Below the pieces are notes generated by a model, which was not told the DNA's origin, made no database searches, and saw only the letters and a list, made by a program, of their open reading frames with translations. Source: Anaerolineales bacterium (lineage in GTDB: Bacteria > Chloroflexota > Anaerolineae > Anaerolineales > UBA4823). From it: DNA of 64,000 nucleotides. The stretch spans positions 124,001 to 188,000 of the forward strand of contig JAFGJM010000036.1 in assembly GCA_016929095.1 (NCBI GenBank). Reading direction: 5' to 3'. This document shows, in pieces, positions 44,416-53,091 of the stretch (position 1 is the stretch's first letter; each line of letters starts with the position of its first letter). The position numbers and the translations under genes are program-made.

Positions 44416-45408
44416 CTAAATATGGTGCAAAATATTGAACAACCGGTCATAGAGGGCTTTGATTATCCGCCGCATACCGGGGATGGCTAGAAGCCAATGA
44501 CGCTGTTTGCGCGCCGATCCATGGAAGCTTGTGGCAGCGGTTAAGTCCATAGCTTTTACCTCATTCACCAATTCTTCACTGATGGTGTTGCCGATGTGGC
44601 GGGTGACGCGCTGCACCGTGGAAAGCCTTAAATAACCCAAATTATCTACCGCTTCATCCAGCTCCACCATGTGCCCCATCAACTTGCCGGACCAATTGTT
44701 GGGTAACGCCTCGACAATCACATCCTTGGGGGCGACAAACTGAAAGTGGTTTGCGCCGGCGATGGCTTCCAGGTCATCAATTTTTACTACAGTATCCAAC
44801 TCGTTTTTAGTTGATTCGAGGTGCTGCCCGGGATCGCGTCCGGTGCTCACTGCCCAATCCCACTCCCAATCATCCGGAATTCGCCTCTCGCTAACAACTG
44901 TCAAACCGTGTGTGCCTTCGTTCCGAAAACGATCCAGGGTTTGCATGGCATGTTTGGAGGCATTCCGCACCGGTACGCCGCTCACCATGCCCACCTGAGG
45001 AAATTTCTCCAAAATGTCCAAATGTGCTTCTAACCAACCTGGGTAGAACAGGATGTCGTCATCGCTATATGCCGCCAGTTCTCCCGGTATGGCATTGAAT
45101 ATTACTTTTAAAGCGCCAATCTTGCCGATATTTTTTGCGGACAACAATAAATATTGGATATCTCCATTGTGCTGTAATTGATTTAAATAATCCACCACTT
45201 GCGGGCAACTGCCATTATCAAAGATAAAAAGATCATAAGGCAGCGAGGTATTTCGATGCAGGCTGGCAAGCGAGAGTTTCAAAACTTCAAAACGATCACG
45301 GAAGTATCCTTCCAGGTGAGGAATATAGGTCAGCATAACCACCGTAACCCGCACCGGACGGTATTCGGAATATTTGCCGCGGGCGGGGTTAACGCCGAGC
45401 CGCGCCAT
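44416..45408 (-). CDS. GT2-like glycosyltransferase
   Basis: GT-A fold protein, 330 residues: VTVVMLTYIPH, FDNGSCPQVV, SAKNIGKIGALKVIF and a metal-binding-type AAYSDDDILFYPGWLE near residues 116-131. The C-terminal half is unusual, with an acidic DDLEAIAGANHFQF stretch. It starts at ATG 45408 with an AAGGG site and overlaps the next gene by 20 bases. Confidence 0.85.
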   Translation of the reverse strand: MARLGVNPARGKYSEYRPVRVTVVMLTYIPHLEGYFRDRFEVLKLSLASLHRNTSLPYDLFIFDNGSCPQVVDYLNQLQHNGDIQYLLLSAKNIGKIGALKVIFNAIPGELAAYSDDDILFYPGWLEAHLDILEKFPQVGMVSGVPVRNASKHAMQTLDRFRNEGTHGLTVVSERRIPDDWEWDWAVSTGRDPGQHLESTKNELDTVVKIDDLEAIAGANHFQFVAPKDVIVEALPNNWSGKLMGHMVELDEAVDNLGYLRLSTVQRVTRHIGNTISEELVNEVKAMDLTAATSFHGSARKQRHWLLAIPGMRRIIKALYDRLFNILHHI

Positions 45409-46306
45409 GACCCTTATCCATCCTGCGGCGAAACCGCCGAAAACGCCGCGCTAATGCCCACCAAAAACCCTGTCGCTCCCCGGTTTTTGGGGTAAACCAA
45501 TTCTCTGCTCGTCGCAAGATGCGCAGAAGACTCGGGCGCGGGCGGCGTAATTCCCCATCGATCAATTGCCAGTCGCTATCCAATACGGTATACATGGTAT
45601 GACTGCCGCCTGCCAATGCCATATTGCGTTGTGATTCTTCCAGATTGAAATGCGGCTGTCCGCCGGGTAAATGACTGTAACCATGTTCTTGATGAATGAC
45701 CATCAAAGAAGGCGTGGCGTCGACCACCCGCCAACCCTGATGGCGGGCATGGTAGATCATCCAATTATCCCAGCCGGCGCGCCCGATGGCAAATTCGGGT
45801 ATCTCCTGAAAAATATGGCGGGGAAATATGAAGTAATCGCTGCCCGCCGGACGGTGCTGCCGCCCATTGAGTTTGACCTCTTCTCGCAACTGCTTTTCCC
45901 AGCCTGGAAAGAAATCCAATAATGTGTTTACCTGTAGATCCCAGCGCTGCCCGATGATCAGAAAATCTTTCGCCTGCTCAACCACCCTTTTTGCCGTATC
46001 CACAAAATCGGAGAAAATCAACATATCTGTATTGATATATGCCATTAACGGACTGTTTGTCGATTGGCGGGTTACATTAAAAATCGAGTTGACCAGGGGT
46101 GTACCCTCTTCGTTGCGGGCTACATTTGTTAGCTGCTTTAAACCAAACTCTTTCGCAACTTCTGCCATGCCGGGCTCATCGCCAACCAGGATAATTTCAG
46201 TTCCCTCGCCAAGACGCATCCATGAAGATAAGGCATTGCGTTGGATTATGCTTATGTGTGGATCGGAAAATGGTTTGGGTGCGGTAAAGAGTGTCAGATA
46301 AGTCAT
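45389..46306 (-). CDS. GT-A-like glycosyltransferase of unassigned family
   Basis: Probable glycosyltransferase: MTYLTLFTAPKPF start, EIILVGDEPG, MAYINTDMLIFSDF where NTD takes the place of the DxD site, PAGSDYFIFPRHIF and GWDNWMIYHARHQGW, an acceptor-site motif seen in several GT-A enzymes. The C-terminal end is strongly basic (RRFRRFRRRMDKGHG). ATG 46306 was chosen; a TTG at 46324 next to GGGAGG is the alternative. Confidence 0.72.
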   Translation of the reverse strand: MTYLTLFTAPKPFSDPHISIIQRNALSSWMRLGEGTEIILVGDEPGMAEVAKEFGLKQLTNVARNEEGTPLVNSIFNVTRQSTNSPLMAYINTDMLIFSDFVDTAKRVVEQAKDFLIIGQRWDLQVNTLLDFFPGWEKQLREEVKLNGRQHRPAGSDYFIFPRHIFQEIPEFAIGRAGWDNWMIYHARHQGWRVVDATPSLMVIHQEHGYSHLPGGQPHFNLEESQRNMALAGGSHTMYTVLDSDWQLIDGELRRPRPSLLRILRRAENWFTPKTGERQGFWWALARRFRRFRRRMDKGHGAARR

Positions 46307-46358
46307 AATAAATATGTGCTTCAACCTCCCGCAGGTTTGAAACCCGGGGGAGGTTATT

Positions 46359-47201
46359 TTATTGACGCGAATCTATCTCGCGTAAATTCTTGTGGTGCAC
46401 CTGGGCATTGATTTCTGCTAATTGCGGCTCTTTTTCGAACAATGCCAGCACATCCTCCCAGGAAAAATCATCACGATTATCAAAGCGTTGATATATTTCT
46501 CTCACCAATGCCAGGTCTTCAGCGGTGTCCACTGTCCAGCGGTGAGTACCGTAATCCGGCGTATGATCTAAAACAAATATATTGAACTGCCCCGGCGTCT
46601 CATAAAAGAACGGCATCACATGCTCACGTTGATGAGGTTGATTGGCTTCTTTCCAGGCGCGCTCCAATCCTGCATAGCTGCACACTTCCACATCCAATCC
46701 AATCGGATAAGTACGTTTCCAGGGCGGCGGTAAGCGGTTTGCCGCGAAATCATATGCATTATCAAGCTGAAAATATCCTTGGGGGATTTCCTCACCTTCG
46801 GGGATCGCTTTTTGCCCGAAGAAGGCGAGTACCGTATCATCGATAACCTGTGGGTCGATCAACGGGCAATCGGCAGTCAGACGGACGATTACCTCACCGC
46901 CATAAGCCCTGGCTGCCCGGTAAACACGGTCCAGCACGTCGAACTGGCTGCCGCGGAAACTGGGGTATTTGTGAGAGATACAATAGTCGGCTAAAATATC
47001 GTCCTGATAATCACGCGTGATAGCCACTACCACCTGGTCCACCAGCTTCGATTGAGATGCCCGTTCTACCACACGGGTCAGCATGGGTTTTCCTCCAATA
47101 TCCAGCAGCACTTTGCCCGGCAATCGCGAGGATGCTAAACGAGCCTGGATAATCGCAAGAATTTTAGGTTTTTCAGGAAAGTTTTTTGGGGGATTCGTCA
47201 T
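46359..47201 (-). CDS. SpsF-like cytidylyltransferase family protein
   Basis: Cytidylyltransferase-fold protein like SpsF of the Bacillus spore-coat polysaccharide operon. AIIQARLASSRLPGKVLLDIGGKPML is the nucleotide-binding signature, VAITRDYQDD and VRLTADCPLIDPQVID follow, and HRWTVDTAEDLALV is the C-terminal acidic motif. SpsF-like proteins usually sit next to an SpsE (NeuB-like) gene, as here (48907-49974). Presumed to activate the corresponding sugar acid. Confidence 0.9.
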   Translation of the reverse strand: MTNPPKNFPEKPKILAIIQARLASSRLPGKVLLDIGGKPMLTRVVERASQSKLVDQVVVAITRDYQDDILADYCISHKYPSFRGSQFDVLDRVYRAARAYGGEVIVRLTADCPLIDPQVIDDTVLAFFGQKAIPEGEEIPQGYFQLDNAYDFAANRLPPPWKRTYPIGLDVEVCSYAGLERAWKEANQPHQREHVMPFFYETPGQFNIFVLDHTPDYGTHRWTVDTAEDLALVREIYQRFDNRDDFSWEDVLALFEKEPQLAEINAQVHHKNLREIDSRQ

Positions 47202-48325
47202 TGGATTACCTGCCTGTGTTCAAGTTTTTTATCGGCATATTGAAAAGCCAATTTATAGACATTAAATAATTGATGGAAATTCTTATTCCAATCGGCGCGT
47301 TGTTCGGCTAAAAGTCGGGTGGCGTAACTTATTTCTTTGAACTGTTGTCGATTTTCAACAGCATTAATGATAACTTGCCCCATCGCGCGTGCATTCCCAT
47401 CCGGGAAAAGCCAACCATGCACGCCCGGTGTTACCCATTCCCGATTGCCGGGGATATCCGACACAATGACCGGGCACCCGCTTGCCAATGCTTCCAGCAA
47501 TGAAATAGATGTGCCATCGCTGTGAGAGGCGCATGCATATATATCCGCATGAAGGTAATATGACGGTAAGTCCGCCTGCCCAATCTGCCCGGGAAATGAC
47601 ACCCGTTCTAGCATGCCAGCCTCCCGGAAGATTTCCATCAATTGGTTTTTCATCGAGCCATTTCCAAGCATGACCAATTGCAAGGAAGCCTGTTGGCGAG
47701 CGGCAAACACGAAGGCTTGCGCCAGAATATCCACACCATAAATCGGTTCCCAACTGCGCGTGGAAAGCATGGTGATAGTCTCACGATCGTATCTCTTACC
47801 GCCAGGCGAAAATTGATCCAAATCGACGCCCCACGGAAATGTGACAATCCGTTCATCCGCCATACCATAGGCAATGGCTTTTTTGCGGATCGTATTGCAA
47901 TCACCCAACATGGCTGCACTATGACGAAAAACATAGCGCGTCGCCCAACGCCAAATTGCATTACGTTCGGCATCGATAAGCAAATCATATCCCCAGGACA
48001 TACTGATCAGAGGTTGGTAGCCGGTCAGTGCCGCTAATAACGCGGCTGTTTGTATTGGTCCCGCCTGCACTAAATCCGGCTTTACCTCAGCCAATACCCG
48101 TTTTAAATCAACCAATAAGCGGGGAAAATCAAGCCAGCTAAAAGGGCGTTTTCCTCCCGCCCAATCAACCTGCTTCACGCCTTCCGGCAATACTCTTTCG
48201 TCCAATGCATATGGATGTTTCTCCAGGCACAAATAATAAACCTGATAATCCGCACTCACCAAAGCGGTCAAAAAACGATGGTCGTGGACGGTGTATGAAC
48301 GGGAAAAATATAAAATTCTTTTCAA
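47198..48325 (-). CDS. GT4 family glycosyltransferase
   Basis: Retaining GT-B glycosyltransferase. ILYFSRSYTVHDHRFLTAL opens the N-terminal domain; the C-terminal Glyco_transf_4-type domain has LSTRSWEPIYGVDIL, VMLGNGSMK, VSFPGQIGQADLPSYY and the donor-binding GTSISLLEALASGCPVIVSD with the E-x7-E region. The start is a TTG at 48325, required because the conserved N-terminus begins there; heptamer repeats lie directly upstream and no ribosome site is visible. Confidence 0.92.
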   Translation of the reverse strand: MKRILYFSRSYTVHDHRFLTALVSADYQVYYLCLEKHPYALDERVLPEGVKQVDWAGGKRPFSWLDFPRLLVDLKRVLAEVKPDLVQAGPIQTAALLAALTGYQPLISMSWGYDLLIDAERNAIWRWATRYVFRHSAAMLGDCNTIRKKAIAYGMADERIVTFPWGVDLDQFSPGGKRYDRETITMLSTRSWEPIYGVDILAQAFVFAARQQASLQLVMLGNGSMKNQLMEIFREAGMLERVSFPGQIGQADLPSYYLHADIYACASHSDGTSISLLEALASGCPVIVSDIPGNREWVTPGVHGWLFPDGNARAMGQVIINAVENRQQFKEISYATRLLAEQRADWNKNFHQLFNVYKLAFQYADKKLEHRQVIQ

Positions 48326-48384
48326 GTGTTAAAGTGTCAAGTAATTACGTGTCAAGTGTTTATGTAATTGCATGTTAAATGTGA
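48323..48384. repeat. degenerate heptamer array
   Basis: AGTGTTA, AGTGTCA, AGTAATTA, CGTGTCA, AGTGTTT, ATGTAAT at 7-8 base spacing. It abuts the TTG start of the GT4 gene and fills the gap to the four-helix protein gene. Confidence 0.65.
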
Positions 48385-48394
48385 TTGTATGGGG

Positions 48395-48781
48395 TTAGGA
48401 CAATTTATTCGCAGAAATTTGACGATTTAGTGAATGTTTTAGAGCGCCAACAAGCGCTTTGGTTTTTTGAGCTTGTACATAATGAGTTTGTAATTGATTG
48501 TTAGTTATATACCCAATGTCAAGGGCTGAATATAATAAAGATTGCACTTCAACTATGGAACGGCGTGCAATTCCCAAAAAACGGGAAAATTCTTTTTTCG
48601 ATTCGCAATCAAATCCTTCAGCAATATTTGTCATTACTGAAACAGAAGCCCTCTGTATCTGATCTTTAAACCCAAAATCCCTGGAGAGCTCACCTTCTCT
48701 CGTCAATATATACAATTGCTTAACCAAAATTCGTGCTTCCTGCCAGGCTTGAATATCCTCAAAACGTTTAATTAATGCCAT
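48395..48781 (-). CDS. four-helix bundle protein (S23/TIGR02436 family)
   Basis: Small helical protein of the family first seen in 23S rRNA intervening sequences. FEDIQAWQEARILVKQLYILT, FGFKDQIQRASVSVMTNIAEGF and SLLYSALDIGYIT are the family's conserved blocks. 128 residues, with ATG 48781 behind an AAAGGA site (a GTG at 48802 is rejected). The region is AT-rich (17 G/C in the 60 bases from 48481) and flanked on both sides by heptamer arrays. There is no rRNA gene here. Function in glycan loci is unknown. Confidence 0.88.
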   Translation of the reverse strand: MALIKRFEDIQAWQEARILVKQLYILTREGELSRDFGFKDQIQRASVSVMTNIAEGFDCESKKEFSRFLGIARRSIVEVQSLLYSALDIGYITNNQLQTHYVQAQKTKALVGALKHSLNRQISANKLS

Positions 48782-48859
48782 CAGGTTTATCCTTTCCCAC
48801 ACTTAAACCACTATCGTGCATTTATATCTCATGATACTCACGGAGCAATCCACATAGCG

Positions 48860-48914
48860 CTTAGTAACTTGATCACCTGACACTTATACACCTGATACAT
48901 AAACATTTATTCAC
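48860..48914. repeat. degenerate heptamer array
   Basis: CACCTGA, CACTTAT, ACACCTG, ATACATA, AACATTT at 7-base spacing, reaching into the stop region of the NeuB gene at 48907. Confidence 0.62.
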
Positions 48915-49974
48915 AAATTTCCCCCCATCTTAATTCTTTCCCTGCAGAAATATTATTGAGTGCCTTTTTCCCAATTACATGTTCGATCTCATAGGGCATG
49001 ATGGCGCCGGGGGTGGCTGGACGCAATACATCGATCATCTCTCGGTTGAAAACATCTCCTGCGTGGATATCCCGTGCAGCGCGCAGACATCGCCGCTGCA
49101 CGACCACCGTATCCAATTCGTTTCCGGTGACAACCTTATCTGCCGAACCCAGCGCCCGCTCCAACTCACACGTGCGGTCGATCATCTCCCGCCAGGTTTC
49201 AGGCGTCATGGAAAAGGGGTGATCGGGACCAACCCGGGTGTTATCATCCGTAAAATGCTTCTCGATAACCCTCGCCCCAAGTGTTACCGCTCCCAGGATC
49301 GTAGCATGGTGAGGTGTATGATCAGATAATCCTAAGATGACCTGCGGGAACATGACCCGGTATGTATCCAACACCCGCAGGTGGATATGGTTGAAATTTT
49401 CCAGGCTGGCGGTGTAATTGGTGTTGCATTGCATTAATATCAGTTGAGGATTGATTTTTAAAATGATATGAACCGCTCGCTGCACATCACCAATATCCGA
49501 AGCGCCGGTCGCCAGGATTACCGGCTTGCCTTTGCGAGCCATGCGCTCCAGGGCTTCCAGCCAGGTGATATCGCCGGAACCGATCTTATAGGCTGGCACG
49601 TACGGATCAAGCATATCAATGGCGTCGAAATCGTAAGGGGACGAGAAATAATCGATACCGACCTTGTCGCATTCTTCTTTCAATATCGGCGTCCACTCGA
49701 AGGGAATTGAGGCATCTTTATACACTTCAAAAACCGATTTCTTCCATGTGGATTGATGAGAAAGCTGCCCGTCCATATTCTTAAACCCATAATCCGAGAC
49801 AATCTGGGGAGCACGGAAATTCTGGAATTTAGCGGCGTCGGCTCCGGCTTCCTTCGCCATACGGATGAGCATTTTAGCCCGCTGTAAATCGCCATCGTGG
49901 TTGGCTGAAATATCGGCAATGAAATACGTGGGATAATTCTCTCCAATGAGGTGGTTGCCAATCTGGATTTCCAT
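48907..49974 (-). CDS. neuB: N-acetylneuraminate synthase family protein (NeuB/SpsE-like)
   Basis: PEP-dependent nonulosonic acid synthase, 355 residues. TIM-barrel motifs: FIADISANHDGD, DAAKFQNFRAP, YKIGSGDITWLEAL, LATGASDIGDV, MQCNTNYTA, GLSDHTPHH, IEKHFTDD and GPDHPFSM. The C-terminal SAF domain spans about 285-355 (CLRAARDIHAGDVF, RPATPGAIMP). It has AD rather than AE at the start of the barrel (FIADISANHDGD), as in PseI-type enzymes. ATG 49974 has a GGAGG site. Confidence 0.93.
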   Translation of the reverse strand: MEIQIGNHLIGENYPTYFIADISANHDGDLQRAKMLIRMAKEAGADAAKFQNFRAPQIVSDYGFKNMDGQLSHQSTWKKSVFEVYKDASIPFEWTPILKEECDKVGIDYFSSPYDFDAIDMLDPYVPAYKIGSGDITWLEALERMARKGKPVILATGASDIGDVQRAVHIILKINPQLILMQCNTNYTASLENFNHIHLRVLDTYRVMFPQVILGLSDHTPHHATILGAVTLGARVIEKHFTDDNTRVGPDHPFSMTPETWREMIDRTCELERALGSADKVVTGNELDTVVVQRRCLRAARDIHAGDVFNREMIDVLRPATPGAIMPYEIEHVIGKKALNNISAGKELRWGEICE

Positions 49975-49987
49975 ATTGCCTCCAAAA

Positions 49988-50190
49988 ATTAGGTAATCAG
50001 GTAATGGGTAATTTGGGATTAGGATTTGCGGCGATAAAATATCAGGTGCGTACGTGTCAAGTATTTAAGTGCCAGGTGTTTAGGTATCAAGTAATTTCAG
50101 AAGATAGAATTCCCTAATTGCCTGACACATTATTGCCCAATTACCTGATACCTTATTACCTGATACCTACTCACTATTCACCCCTCACCA
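49988..50190. repeat. long heptamer array with two opposed halves
   Basis: Almost the whole 199-bp gap is made of heptamer-type words. 49988-50098 reads TAGGTAA, TCAGGTAA, TGGGTAA ... AGTGCCAGGTG, TTTAGGTA, TCAAGTA; 50112-50190 reads the complementary way, TGCCTGA, CACATTAT, TTACCTG, ATACCTT, ATTACCTG, ATACCT, ACTCACT, ATTCACC. The halves could fold on each other. The right end covers the stop of the RmlD-like gene. Confidence 0.7.
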
Positions 50191-51094
50191 ATCCCTTTAG
50201 GTATTGTGGATAACCTTCCCGATACAATTCATAAAAACGCTCAATACCGTCTGTAACAGTGGGTAGAGAAGCGCTAAGGGCTTTGGTAAGCTTATCAGTG
50301 CACAACGTTAAATTGGGTGAACGGGCAGCTTTCAACCCGGCGTCATTGACGCTGCATGGCGATATCAAAGTTTCATCTAACTCAAAACGCTTTGCCAACG
50401 CGACGCCGAATTCATATTTGCTGATGGGTACCCGACTCACCACGTGGTACAGCCCACTTAATCCCTTCTCCAACATATCCGTAAAAATACTCGCTAAATG
50501 ATTCGCTAACAACGGGCAAACAAATACATCGGTGAAGCCTTTCATTGGGTTACTCGCCTTTAAGTTGTTGAAGAAAAACTCTGCCAGGCTGCGTTTACCG
50601 GTAAGACTCCAGCCGAAAAGATTGACGCGGGTGATAATCGCTTCAGAATTGGTTTCCATTATAAGGCGTTCTGCTTCCAGCTTGGTACGGGCATACACAC
50701 TCAAAGGGTTTGGCGTATCTTCTTCATAATAATCGCCGTGAACGCCATCGAATACAGCATCAGTTGAAATATGCACCAGGCGCGCTCCGCCCCTGGCGAC
50801 ATGGCTGGCCAGTTTGCAGGGTAATTCGGTATTCAGTTGGGATGCCAGCTTTGGGTCAGCTTCGCAGGCATCCAGGTCTGCCAGTGCGGCGCAATGGATC
50901 ACCCAATCAGGCTGGGCACACTCCAAAACAGATTCCACTGAGCCAGGCGCCAGTAAATCGGTCTGAATTACTTTGAACCGGTTGGTTTGCAGAGCATGGC
51001 GGTTGGTCACACCAAACACGGTGTGACGCCCTGCCAGTTCCAATGCCAGGTTCAGACCCAGCAGACCGCTGGCGCCGGTGATGAGAATACGCAT
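50174..51094 (-). CDS. RmlD-like NAD(P)-dependent sugar reductase
   Basis: Extended SDR of the dTDP-4-dehydrorhamnose reductase/RmlD-substrate-binding type, 306 residues. MRILITGASGLLGLNLA is the cofactor motif, HCAALADLDACE follows strand 4, and the catalytic YxxxK is YARTKLEAE. With the PseB-like dehydratase directly upstream it may reduce a 4-keto-6-deoxy intermediate, as WbjC/CapF does in UDP-L-FucNAc synthesis. Strict RmlD in the rhamnose pathway is less likely because rfbC lies 50 kb away. The final VRGE residues come from a heptamer array. Confidence 0.85.
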   Translation of the reverse strand: MRILITGASGLLGLNLALELAGRHTVFGVTNRHALQTNRFKVIQTDLLAPGSVESVLECAQPDWVIHCAALADLDACEADPKLASQLNTELPCKLASHVARGGARLVHISTDAVFDGVHGDYYEEDTPNPLSVYARTKLEAERLIMETNSEAIITRVNLFGWSLTGKRSLAEFFFNNLKASNPMKGFTDVFVCPLLANHLASIFTDMLEKGLSGLYHVVSRVPISKYEFGVALAKRFELDETLISPCSVNDAGLKAARSPNLTLCTDKLTKALSASLPTVTDGIERFYELYREGYPQYLKGLVRGE

Positions 51095-51136
51095 GGATAT
51101 CCTTATGCAAAAACATCATACGATCCATATGTGCAG

Positions 51137-52141
51137 TTACGAAAAATCTTGCTGCGTCATGTTATCGAACGGCGCTACAATAGCGTGAATTTGATCCAGA
51201 GTTAACCATTCGTCATTGGTATCGCTGGCGTATCGAAAACCTTCCGGTAACGCCTTCCCCTGATTCTCCCATTCACGCCCAAACCACAAAGCCGCCGTAG
51301 GTTGCACTACGTACATATTTTCCAGTTCAATTGTCGAGCGGGCTTCATCTTCGTGAATGAGCATTTCGTGTAATTTCTCACCCGGGCGGATGCCGATGAT
51401 ATCCAATTCCGCATCGGGTGCAATTGCTCTGGCCAGGTCGACGATATGCATGCTGGGTGTTTTAGGCACAAACACCTCTCCGCCATGCATTTGATCGATG
51501 CAGTGAATAACAAAGCGCACCCCTTCTTCCAGGCTGATCCAAAAACGGGTCATGCGCTCATCGGTGATGGTCAATCGCCCGCTTTGGCGCTGCTTGATGA
51601 ACATGGGCACCACGCTTCCCCGGCTGCCAACCACGTTGCCATAGCGTACACAGCTAAAACGGGTAGTCGTTCCTGCAGCGTATGCGTTGCTTTGAACGAG
51701 TAATTTTTCCGCCGCCAGTTTGGTAGCGCCGTACAGATTGACCGGATTTACGGCTTTATCCGTGCTTAGAGCCAGTACCTTCTTTACGCCCGAATCGATA
51801 GCCGCTTCGATGACATTGCTGCTGCCCAGGATATTGGTTTTGATGGCTTCCATCGGGTTGTACTCGCACGCCGGCACTTGTTTAAGCGCCGCAGCATGCA
51901 CCACGATATCGACGCCATGCATCGCCCGGCGTAAACGCAACTGGTCGCGTATGTCGCCGATGAAATAGCGCAGATTAGGCTGGTCAAATCCACTCATGCG
52001 CATTTCGTGCTGTTTAAGTTCGTCCCGGCTAAAAATGATCAATTTGGCAGGGTGATATTCGTCCAGAATGATCTGTACGAATTTCTTGCCAAAAGACCCG
52101 GTTCCGCCAGTGATCAGTACAACCTGCTTAGTCCAATCCAT
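51137..52141 (-). CDS. pseB: UDP-N-acetylglucosamine 4,6-dehydratase (PseB/CapE-like)
   Basis: Inverting dehydratase of the PseB/FlaA1/WbjB type, making UDP-2-acetamido-2,6-dideoxy-L-arabino-4-hexulose. LITGGTGSFGKKFV is the cofactor site, FIGDIRDQLRL, HAAALKQVPACEYNP and TDKAVNPVNLYGATK carry the family signature; the usual catalytic Tyr-Lys is YGATKLAAEK. 334 residues. The gene order suggests feeding either a nonulosonic acid route or an aminodeoxyhexose route. Confidence 0.93.
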   Translation of the reverse strand: MDWTKQVVLITGGTGSFGKKFVQIILDEYHPAKLIIFSRDELKQHEMRMSGFDQPNLRYFIGDIRDQLRLRRAMHGVDIVVHAAALKQVPACEYNPMEAIKTNILGSSNVIEAAIDSGVKKVLALSTDKAVNPVNLYGATKLAAEKLLVQSNAYAAGTTTRFSCVRYGNVVGSRGSVVPMFIKQRQSGRLTITDERMTRFWISLEEGVRFVIHCIDQMHGGEVFVPKTPSMHIVDLARAIAPDAELDIIGIRPGEKLHEMLIHEDEARSTIELENMYVVQPTAALWFGREWENQGKALPEGFRYASDTNDEWLTLDQIHAIVAPFDNMTQQDFS

Positions 52142-52164
52142 CGATTACTCCAAAATGATTTAAT

Positions 52165-53037
52165 TTACGGCTTATCCATCACAACTAACGGATACTGCCC
52201 ATTTTCGCCAAAGAAACGCGGGAAACATTCTTCCAGCCAATATAACAAACGTAACCACAAAATCCCGCCCAGCCAGGGATGCACCAACGCTCTAAGAAAG
52301 CGCACACTCACGCTGCGCCAAACCAGGACGATAATTGGTAATTGGGCAGCCACGGTATTTTTCATCCAGGCTACACCCAACTTACGGGTAAAAGTACCCT
52401 TGGGTTGATCACCGGATTTAGGCTTTTTTATATAATCACCCTTAACCTCATCCAAATTGACTTTCTCATATCTACGGGTAAACAGCCATTGCAAGCGGTG
52501 GCTGATGCGGATGAATGGATTAACCCAGCGCATCAAACGACTGGAAGGCCAGCCATTTACTACCACGCCTTTACACCCCGGCGCCAGGCTGCGATATAAC
52601 TCCTGATAAGCCGGTAGATGTTCATCTTCCGGAATATGGTGGATGGTATGTAATGAAACAAACCCATCGAAACAATCCGATTTAAAGGGCAAATGGGCAA
52701 TATCACCCACCACGAACAAACCATGCTTTTGAATTCGTTTGCGGGCTTCCGCCAAGGCGACCGCCGAAATATCCAGGCATACTCTGTGTTCGTATCCGCG
52801 TGAATATTCCAGATATTCCGGGTATTGGATAGGACCTGACCCGGCATCCAATAAAAAGCGCCCATTTGGCTTCAAATGACGCATGACGCGCATATGGCAG
52901 CGGTGGATGTATTCCCGCGATACCGGGCGCAGGTCTTCGTAATGCGCGTTCTGATACACCCCCTCGCTGACTTCCTGCCAGCCAATTTGATCATAGAATT
53001 CTCGTACCTGTTGTTTTATCTGTGTTTCAACGACCAT
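52165..53037 (-). CDS. class I SAM-dependent methyltransferase
   Basis: Methyltransferase with motif I as FLLDAGSGPIQYPEYL near residues 60-75, CLDISAVALAEARKR, VVGDIAHLPFKSDCFDGFVS and SLAPGCKGVVV. A C-terminal region with aromatic and hydrophobic stretches (residues 190-280) could associate with the membrane. Sits between PseB-like dehydratase and a capsule-type transferase. Confidence 0.86.
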   Translation of the reverse strand: MVVETQIKQQVREFYDQIGWQEVSEGVYQNAHYEDLRPVSREYIHRCHMRVMRHLKPNGRFLLDAGSGPIQYPEYLEYSRGYEHRVCLDISAVALAEARKRIQKHGLFVVGDIAHLPFKSDCFDGFVSLHTIHHIPEDEHLPAYQELYRSLAPGCKGVVVNGWPSSRLMRWVNPFIRISHRLQWLFTRRYEKVNLDEVKGDYIKKPKSGDQPKGTFTRKLGVAWMKNTVAAQLPIIVLVWRSVSVRFLRALVHPWLGGILWLRLLYWLEECFPRFFGENGQYPLVVMDKP

Positions 53038-53091
53038 ACTAATCTTTTTCTATATTCCTGCTTTCCTGCATTCCTTATAATTATTTATAAA

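Noticed and set aside
49988-50190. Possible CRISPR array
   Set aside because: The repeat unit is 7-8 bases and drifts from word to word; no constant 25-40 base repeat and no cas genes.
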